Source of the DNA: Streptomyces sp. RFCAC02 | GTDB lineage: Bacteria; Actinomycetota; Actinomycetes; Streptomycetales; Streptomycetaceae | Reading direction: 5' to 3' | Assembly: GCF_004193175.1 (NCBI RefSeq) | Contig: NZ_SAUH01000001.1 | Location: 5,861,501 to 5,925,500 of the forward strand | Length of the DNA: 64,000 nt | Part shown: one piece after another, positions 58,184 through 64,000 of the stretch | How positions within the stretch are numbered: position 1 is the stretch's first letter | Layout: every line of letters begins with the position of its first letter | Made by a program: the position numbers and the translations under genes | Notes under the pieces: generated by a model | Told to the model about the DNA's origin: nothing | Database searches by the model: none | The model's input: the letters and a program-made list of their open reading frames with translations, nothing else

Positions 58184-61100
58184 GGCTCCACCACCTGACC
58201 GTCACCGCGTTCGGACCGTTCGGCACCACGCAGCGCGTCGACTTCGACCGCCTGTCCGCCGCCGGCCTCTTCCTCCTCCACGGACCCACCGGCGCCGGCA
58301 AGACGTCCCTCCTGGACGCGGTGTGCTTCGCCCTGTACGGCTCGGTCCCCGGCGCCCGCCAGAGCAGCACCGTCACCCTGCGCAGCGACCACGCGGACCC
58401 CGCCACGCCCACCGAGGTCGTGCTCGACCTCACCCTCGGCGACCGCAGGCTGGAGATCACGCGGCGCCCCGAGCAGGAGCGCCCCAAACGGCGCGGCGCG
58501 GGCACCACCCGCGACCGCGCCCGCACCCTCCTGCGGGAGCACGACCCCGCCACCGGCACCTGGCGGGCACTCAGCAGCTCGCACCAGGAGATCGCGGCGG
58601 AACTCGGCGGCCTCCTCGGCATGAACCGCGACCAGTTCTGCCAGGTGGTCCTCCTGCCGCAGGGGGACTTCGCGCGGTTCCTGCGCGCCGGCGCCGAGGA
58701 CCGCGCCACCCTCCTCGGCCGCCTGTTCGACACCCGCAGGTTCGCCGCGGCCGAGGCCCACCTCGCCGATCTCCGCGCGGACGCCGGCCGCCGGGTCCGC
58801 GCGGCGGACGACCGTCTCCTCGCCATCGCCCACCGCATGGGGCAGGCCGCCGCACCGCTCACCGGCCTGCCCGCCGTGCCGGTCGACGACAGCGGCGCCC
58901 CCGGCCTCGCCGCCGGTCTGCTCGGCTGGGCCGCCCAGGCCCGCTGCGCCGCCCGCGAGCACCACACCGTCGCACGCCTCGCCCTCGCCGCCGCCGAGAC
59001 CGCGCACGAGGAGGCCGGCCGCCACCACACCGCGATCCTCGACCTCGCAGGCCGCCAGGCCCGCCACGCCGACGCCCGCCGCCGTGCCGACGCCCTCGCC
59101 GCCCGCCGCCCCGAGTACGACGCGGACCGCCGCGCGCTGGAGCGCGCCCGCGCCGCCGACACCGTGGCCCCCGCCCTCGACCTGCGCGAGAGCGCAGCCG
59201 CCGAGCACCGCGCGGCCGCCGATGGCGAACGCCGGGCACGCGCCGCCCTGCCCCGGGACCTGGCCGACGCCCCGGCCGACCGGCTCGCCGAGCGGGAACG
59301 CGCCACCCGCGCACTCGTCGGCACCCTCACCGCCGCCCGGAACGCCGAGGACCGCGCCGACCGCATCACCGCCGACATCGCCCTCCTCGATGAGGAGGAC
59401 AGCGCGGAAGGACGCCTCCTCGACGGTCTGCGCGCCCGCCTCGACGCCTGGCCCGCCACCGAGGAGGCGCTGCGCCGCCGCGCCGACGAGGCCAGGGACG
59501 CAGCCGCCCGTGCCGAGGCCGTCGCCGAACGCCTCCCCGCCGCGCGCCGCCGCCTCGCCGCCGCGCACCGCCGCGACGAACTGACCGGCCGGATCGCCGC
59601 CGCGGAGACCGGGCTGCTGGCCGCCCGCGAGGACGCCACCACCGCGCACGCCCACTGGCTCGACCTCCGCGAACGCCGCCTGCGCGGCATCGCCGCCGAA
59701 CTGGCCGCCGCCCTGACCCCCGGCGCGCCCTGCGCCGTCTGCGGCTCCCCCGACCACCCGGCACCGGCCCGCGCCGCGGCCGACCAGGTGGACCGCGCCG
59801 AGGAAGAGGCCGCCGAAACCGCCCACCGGGCCGCGGAGGAACGCCGCACCGACGCCGCAGGCCACCTCGCCGCACTGCGCGAGGCGCACGCGAGCGCCGC
59901 GGCCGAGGCGGGGACCGAGCCGTACGACGCGCTCGACCGGACCGTCACCGCCCTGAACGCCGACCTGGAGGCCGTCCGCGCCCTCGCCGACGAGGCTCCC
60001 GCCGCCCGCATCGCCCTCGCCGACGCCGAGCGGGAGCACACCGCGCTCCGCGACCGGGCCGAGGAGACCGGACGCCGCGCCGCCGCCCGCCGCTCCCGCC
60101 GCGCCGCGCTCACGGCCGAGCGCGACGCCCTGCGGGACGAGGTTGCCCGCGCCCGGGCCGACGCCCCCTCCGTCGCCGCCCGCGCCGCACGGCTCACCGC
60201 CCTCGCCGACGCGCTCGCCGGCGCTGCCGCCGCGGCGCGCGCGGGCGCGGAGACCGCCGACCGTCTCAAGGCCGCCGACGCCCGCGTCGCCGACGCCGCC
60301 TACCGCGCCGGCTTCGGCACCCCCGACGCCGCCGCCGGCGCCCGCCTGGCACCGCAGCGGCAGCGCGACCTCCAGCAGCGCATCGACGCCCGGCACGCCG
60401 AGGAGTCCGCCGTCGCCGCCGTCCTCACCGACCCGGCGGCCGAGGCAGCGGCCGGCCTGCCGGCCGCCGACCCCGCAGCCGCCGGGGCCGCCCTCGCGGC
60501 CGCCACCCGCCGGCTGCGGCAGGCCGCGGCCGCCGAGGAGGCCGCCCGCACCCGCGCCGCCGAACTGGACGCCCTGTCCGCCCGAGCCGCAGCCGAGACG
60601 GCCGCCGCCGCCCCCCTGCGGAACCGCGCCGGCCGCCTCGCCCGCCTCGCCGGACTCGCCGCCGGCACCTCGCCGGACAACGCCTACCGGATGCGGCTGG
60701 AGACCTATGTCCTGGCCGCCCGCCTCGAACAGGTCGCCGCCGTCGCCGGCGCACGCCTGCACCGCATGTCCGCCGGCCGCTACACCCTCGTCCACTCCGA
60801 CGCCCGCGCCGCGCACCGCGCGCGTTCCGGTCTCGGCCTGCACGTCATGGACGCCTGGACGGGCCGCGCCCGCGACACCGCGACGCTCTCCGGCGGCGAG
60901 TCCTTCATCGTCTCCCTCGCCCTGGCCCTCGGGCTCGCCGACGTGGTGACGGCCGAGGCGGGCGGCCTGCGGCTGTCGACGCTCTTCATCGACGAGGGGT
61001 TCGGCAGCCTCGACGAACAGGCCCTCGACGACGTGCTCGACGTCCTGGACGGGCTGCGCGAGCACGACAGGACGGTCGGCATCGTGAGCCACGTACCGGA

Positions 61101-61191
61101 CCTGCGGGCACGCGTCCCCGCCCGCCTGGAAGTGGTGAGGACTCGCACCGGGTCGGCCGTGCGCCACCGCATGGCACCGCTCCACCCCTGA
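58180..61191 (+). CDS. sbcC: DNA double-strand break repair ATPase SbcC
   Basis: 1,003-residue Rad50-type SMC protein. N-terminal Walker A LLHGPTGAGKTSLLD (about residues 28-42), Q-loop VVLLPQGDFARFL, long Ala/Arg-rich coiled coils, the zinc-hook CAVCGSPDHPAP (about 517-528), second coil, then signature TLSGGESFIVSLALALGLAD, Walker B STLFIDEGFGSLD and switch His in IVSHVPDL. Complete and in operon with sbcD through a 4-bp overlap. Confidence 0.95.
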   Translation: MRLHHLTVTAFGPFGTTQRVDFDRLSAAGLFLLHGPTGAGKTSLLDAVCFALYGSVPGARQSSTVTLRSDHADPATPTEVVLDLTLGDRRLEITRRPEQERPKRRGAGTTRDRARTLLREHDPATGTWRALSSSHQEIAAELGGLLGMNRDQFCQVVLLPQGDFARFLRAGAEDRATLLGRLFDTRRFAAAEAHLADLRADAGRRVRAADDRLLAIAHRMGQAAAPLTGLPAVPVDDSGAPGLAAGLLGWAAQARCAAREHHTVARLALAAAETAHEEAGRHHTAILDLAGRQARHADARRRADALAARRPEYDADRRALERARAADTVAPALDLRESAAAEHRAAADGERRARAALPRDLADAPADRLAERERATRALVGTLTAARNAEDRADRITADIALLDEEDSAEGRLLDGLRARLDAWPATEEALRRRADEARDAAARAEAVAERLPAARRRLAAAHRRDELTGRIAAAETGLLAAREDATTAHAHWLDLRERRLRGIAAELAAALTPGAPCAVCGSPDHPAPARAAADQVDRAEEEAAETAHRAAEERRTDAAGHLAALREAHASAAAEAGTEPYDALDRTVTALNADLEAVRALADEAPAARIALADAEREHTALRDRAEETGRRAAARRSRRAALTAERDALRDEVARARADAPSVAARAARLTALADALAGAAAAARAGAETADRLKAADARVADAAYRAGFGTPDAAAGARLAPQRQRDLQQRIDARHAEESAVAAVLTDPAAEAAAGLPAADPAAAGAALAAATRRLRQAAAAEEAARTRAAELDALSARAAAETAAAAPLRNRAGRLARLAGLAAGTSPDNAYRMRLETYVLAARLEQVAAVAGARLHRMSAGRYTLVHSDARAAHRARSGLGLHVMDAWTGRARDTATLSGGESFIVSLALALGLADVVTAEAGGLRLSTLFIDEGFGSLDEQALDDVLDVLDGLREHDRTVGIVSHVPDLRARVPARLEVVRTRTGSAVRHRMAPLHP

Positions 61192-61198
61192 CCGACGC

Positions 61199-61211
61199 GC
61201 CGATAATCGGC
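61199..61211. promoter_or_regulatory. Palindrome upstream of the SDR gene
   Basis: GCCGAT-A-ATCGGC, a perfect 6-bp dyad with 1-nt centre, in the 46-bp gap between sbcC and the SDR gene. It could be an operator; too short to be a strong terminator. Confidence 0.3.
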
Positions 61212-61237
61212 TGACCCGGCGTCAAAACGGTGCGAGC

Positions 61238-62083
61238 ATGCCCGCCGTGCACGAAGACCTCTCCGCCTACCGGCGCGACCCCCTGCCGCTGCTCGGCCGC
61301 ACCGCCCTGGTCACCGGGGCCAGCCGCCGCGCGGGCATCGGCTACGCCACCGCCCGCCGCCTCGTCGCCCTCGGGGCGAGCGTCCACCTCCACCACCACG
61401 TCCCGCACGACGCGCGCCAGACCTACGGCGCCGATCCCGACGGCCCCGACGCCCTCGCCGCGGACCTGCGCGGCCTCCTCGCGGACGGGGCACGCGTCAC
61501 CCACGGCCCGGCCGACCTCACCGCCCCCGAGGCACCGGCCCGGCTCGTCGACGAGGCCGCGCAGGCCCTCGGCGGCCGGCTCGACATCCTCGTCGCCAAC
61601 CACGCGCTGAACGGGCGGGACGGCTCCCTCGACGCCATCGACGCCGGCATGCTCGACGCGCACTGGCAGACCAACACCCGCTCCACCATCCTGCTCGTCC
61701 AGGCCTACGCACGCCTGCGCGCCGCCGCGGGCACCGGCATCCCCGGCGGACGCGTCGTCCTCATGACATCCGGCCAGGACCTGCGCGGCGGCATGCCGCA
61801 CGAGATCGCGTACAGCCTCTCCAAGGGGGCGCTCGCCTCGTCGGTCCGCTCCCTCGCGACGGCCCTCGCGCCCGCCGGTGTCACCGTCAACGCCGTCAAC
61901 CCCGGCCCGGTCGACACCGGTTACGCCGACGAGGAGTCCCGCGCCCTCGTCGCGGGCCTCTTCCCCGGCGGCACCTGGGGCACCACGGACGACCCCGCGC
62001 GGCTCATCTCCTGGCTCGCCACCGACGAGGCCGCCTGGATCACCGGCGAGGTCATCAACTCCGAGGGCGGCTTCGCCCGCTGA
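61238..62083 (+). CDS. Short-chain dehydrogenase/reductase
   Basis: 281 residues. Cofactor motif TGASRRAGIGYA (TGxxxGIG with a two-residue insert), LVANHALNG (NNAG-like position is ANHA), catalytic Ser in LMTSGQDLRGG and YxxxK in AYSLSKGAL, then NAVNPGPVDTG. FabG-like oxidoreductases use NAD(P)H; the exact substrate cannot be told, and the HHHVPHDA stretch after strand 2 does not decide NAD versus NADP. ATG at 61238 or GTG at 61247 could be the start; neither has a clear ribosome site. Follows sbcC by 46 bp. Confidence 0.88.
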   Translation: MPAVHEDLSAYRRDPLPLLGRTALVTGASRRAGIGYATARRLVALGASVHLHHHVPHDARQTYGADPDGPDALAADLRGLLADGARVTHGPADLTAPEAPARLVDEAAQALGGRLDILVANHALNGRDGSLDAIDAGMLDAHWQTNTRSTILLVQAYARLRAAAGTGIPGGRVVLMTSGQDLRGGMPHEIAYSLSKGALASSVRSLATALAPAGVTVNAVNPGPVDTGYADEESRALVAGLFPGGTWGTTDDPARLISWLATDEAAWITGEVINSEGGFAR

Positions 62084-62091
62084 CCCGGAAG

Positions 62092-62121
62092 GGGCGGGCG
62101 GCCCCGCACGGCCGCCCGCCC
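62092..62121. terminator. Strong hairpin terminator between convergent genes
   Basis: GGGCGGGCGGCC (62092-62103) pairs perfectly with GGCCGCCCGCCC (62110-62121) around a 6-nt loop, in the gap between the SDR and DUF885 genes. Confidence 0.85.
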
Positions 62122-62128
62122 GGTCGCC

Positions 62129-63817
62129 TCACAGCGCCGACAGTTCGGCCACCAGGTCGTCGAGACCGAGCGATCCCTGCGACAGCGCCGCCATGTGCCA
62201 CTTCTTCGGGTCGAACGCGGCGCCGTGCCGCTCGCGCGCGGCCGCACGGCCCGCCAGCCACGCGCGCTCGCCCAGCTTGTAGCCGATCGCCTGCCCGGGC
62301 ATGCCCAGGTACCGCACCAGCTCGCTCTCCACGAACTCGGCGGGCCGCCCGCAGTGCAGATCGAAGAACTCCTGCGCCAGCTCCGGGGTCCACGTCTCCC
62401 CGGGGTGGAACGGCGAGTCGTCCGGGATGCGCAGCTCCAGGTGCATGCCGATGTCCACGATCACCCGCAGCGCCCGCATCATCTGACAGTCCAGGTACCC
62501 GAGACGCTGCTCGGCGTTCTTGAGGAACCCCAGCTCGTCCATGAGACGCTCGGCGTACAGCGCCCAGCCCTCCATGTTGGCGCTGACCCCGCCCACCGTC
62601 GTCTGGTAGTGCGAGAGACGGTCCGCCACGTACGCCCACTGCGCGAGCTGGAGGTGGTGCCCCGGCACGCCCTCGTGGTACCACGTCGACACGAGGTCGT
62701 AGACGGGGAACCGCGTCTCGCCCATCGTCGGCAGCCAGGTGCGGCCCGGCCGGGAGAAGTCCAGCGAGGGGCCCGTGTAGTACGGCGCCGCCGCGCTGCC
62801 GGCCGGAGCGATCATCGACTCGACGCGCCGCACCGGCTCGGCCAGCTCGAAGTGCGTGCCGTCCAGCGCGTCGATCGCCTCGTCCATCAGCGCCTGGAGC
62901 CAGGCGCGGACCTCGTCCACGCCCTCCACGGCCTCACCCGCCGTGTCCAGGTGCTTCAGCGCCTCCCACGGCGTGGCGCCCGGCAGGATCTTCGCCGCCT
63001 CGGCCGTCATCTCGGCGAGGAGCCGGTGGAACTCCGACCAGCCGTACGCGTACGCCTCCTCCAGGTCGAGGTCGGCACCGTTCCAGTACCGCGACCACAG
63101 CGCGTACCGCTCGCGGCCGACGACGTCGGGGCTGCCCTCGACCGCGGGCGCGTACACGTCCCGCAGCCAGTCCCGCAGCGCGGCGATCGCGCCCGTCGCC
63201 TCGGCCGCCGCGCCCGTCAGTTCGGCGCGCAGCGCCTCGGGGCCGTCGGCGACGAGGCCCGCGAACCAGCTCGGGCCGTCCGCGCCGCCGCACCACTCGT
63301 CGAGCTGCCCGATGACCGTCACGACCTGCCGCGGCCCGCCGTGCAGCGACCTGGCGAGGCCCTCCTGGAGGGACGCGCGGTAGCCCTCGACCGACGCGGG
63401 GACGGCGCGCAGCCGCCGCGCCAGCACCGACCAGTCGTCCTCGGTGTCCGTCGCCATGAGCGTGAACACCGTGCGGATGGAGTGCAGGGGCGACTCGATG
63501 TTGCTGACGGCGCGCAGGGGCTCACCGGCTTCGTGCACGGCGAGTTCGGCCGTGAGGCGCTCCCGCAGCAGGCGGGCGCAGCGCCGTTCCGCCTTGTCGT
63601 CGGCGCCCGGCAGCTTCTCCGCCTCGTCCAGCCGCTCCAGCGTGCGCCGCGCGAGCGCCGCGAGCGCTTCCTGCCCGGCGGGGGAGTAGTCCGGCAGGGA
63701 GCCGGCGGATTCGGCGACACCGAGGTAGGTGCCCGTGATCGGGTCGAGTTCGACGAGGGAGTCGACATAGGCGTCCGCGAGGCGGCGGGGGAGTGGCATG
63801 GTGAGATCGTCTGACAT
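62129..63817 (-). CDS. DUF885 family metallopeptidase-like protein
   Basis: 562 residues. The zinc-site motif HExxH-type appears as YHEGVPGHHLQLAQW (about residues 376-390) with a downstream glutamate in NMEGWALYAERLMDELG, the pattern of DUF885/M32-M2-like metalloproteins. N-terminal LPRRLADAYVDSLVELDPI and C-terminal PGQAIGYKLGERAWL are family stretches. No signal peptide. Activity unproven; likely a carboxypeptidase-like enzyme. ATG at 63817 is chosen (GGATGAG upstream); an ATG at 63826 is also in frame. Confidence 0.88.
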   Translation of the reverse strand: MSDDLTMPLPRRLADAYVDSLVELDPITGTYLGVAESAGSLPDYSPAGQEALAALARRTLERLDEAEKLPGADDKAERRCARLLRERLTAELAVHEAGEPLRAVSNIESPLHSIRTVFTLMATDTEDDWSVLARRLRAVPASVEGYRASLQEGLARSLHGGPRQVVTVIGQLDEWCGGADGPSWFAGLVADGPEALRAELTGAAAEATGAIAALRDWLRDVYAPAVEGSPDVVGRERYALWSRYWNGADLDLEEAYAYGWSEFHRLLAEMTAEAAKILPGATPWEALKHLDTAGEAVEGVDEVRAWLQALMDEAIDALDGTHFELAEPVRRVESMIAPAGSAAAPYYTGPSLDFSRPGRTWLPTMGETRFPVYDLVSTWYHEGVPGHHLQLAQWAYVADRLSHYQTTVGGVSANMEGWALYAERLMDELGFLKNAEQRLGYLDCQMMRALRVIVDIGMHLELRIPDDSPFHPGETWTPELAQEFFDLHCGRPAEFVESELVRYLGMPGQAIGYKLGERAWLAGRAAARERHGAAFDPKKWHMAALSQGSLGLDDLVAELSAL

Positions 63818-63876
63818 GGTGCTCATCCTGGTACCGGGAGCGCGGTTCGTCACGGGGGTTCGCCCCACGCGTACCG

Positions 63877-64000
63877 TCAGCCCCCGGCGGGCGCCGACAG
63901 CGCGGCCGCGGGGAGCGCGCCGATGTCCGCGCTGACCACCGTCACACCGTCCCGGCGGTCCCGCTCCGGGACGACGCCGGCGCCGCCCAGCACGGCCGAC
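63877..64000 (-). CDS. 3' end of an unidentified gene (5' part outside window)
   Basis: Forty codons with strong G/C third positions end at TGA 63877-63879: the visible tail contains VVPERDRRDGVTVVSADIG and ends APAGG. It is on the same strand as the DUF885 gene and lies 59 bp upstream of it. Too little is visible to name a family. Confidence 0.5.
   Translation of the reverse strand, partial: SAVLGGAGVVPERDRRDGVTVVSADIGALPAAALSAPAGG

Overview
The window comes from a high-G+C actinomycete, almost certainly a Streptomyces or close relative. Codon third positions are almost always G or C, and the families present are typical of that group: an HTH-DUF5753 regulator next to a stand-alone HATPase, a lone roadblock protein, DUF6397, DUF6886, DUF3516 helicase, secreted SGNH lipase, and CebR boxes in front of a cellulase. 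No rRNA, tRNA, CRISPR array or insertion sequence was seen. All calls come from reading the sequence; no searches were run.

Layout. 1-7.5 kb: carbohydrate and secretion genes (GH95-like fucosidase cut by the left edge, a regulator pair, a GH2 beta-galactosidase, a secreted SGNH lipase). 7.6-16.7 kb: nucleic-acid enzymes and small Streptomyces families (SWIM protein coupled to an SNF2 helicase, roadblock protein, DUF6397, DUF3516 helicase, YdjM-like membrane protein). 16.8-20.4 kb: two coupled ABC half-transporters with complementary lesions in their ATP sites. 20.6-25.9 kb: DUF6886, 1.4 kb without a gene, then a CebR-controlled cellulase locus with a duplicated operator/leader serving a 75-residue basic protein and a GH9-CBM3c endoglucanase. 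26.2-33.4 kb: DUF1349 protein, ABC exporter, alpha/beta hydrolase and TetR regulator, CoA-binding protein, YigZ, and a two-gene flavin system.

33.9-54.9 kb is the most coherent block: a low-oxygen/nitrogen-oxide island. It holds two hemerythrin-like proteins, a DevR/OsdR-type response regulator with its GAF-GAF histidine kinase, a flavohemoglobin, narGHJI with a VKOR gene coupled to narI, a NirJ/AhbD-like radical SAM protein, a membrane-fused copper nitrite reductase, a CopD-like protein, an Acg-like nitroreductase, a PNPOx-like flavoprotein and a NarK transporter. Inferred chemistry: nitrate is imported and reduced to nitrite (Nar), nitrite to NO (NirK), and NO is oxidised back to nitrate by flavohemoglobin. 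No NO reductase gene is in the window. A dyad GGGCCG-NN-CGGCCC, with the same 6+2+6 spacing as the mycobacterial DevR box, lies in the intergenic regions of this block and points to one regulon.

55-64 kb: a membrane Ser/Thr kinase, the SbcCD nuclease operon, an SDR oxidoreductase, a DUF885 metallopeptidase-like protein, and the 3' end of an unidentified gene at the right edge.
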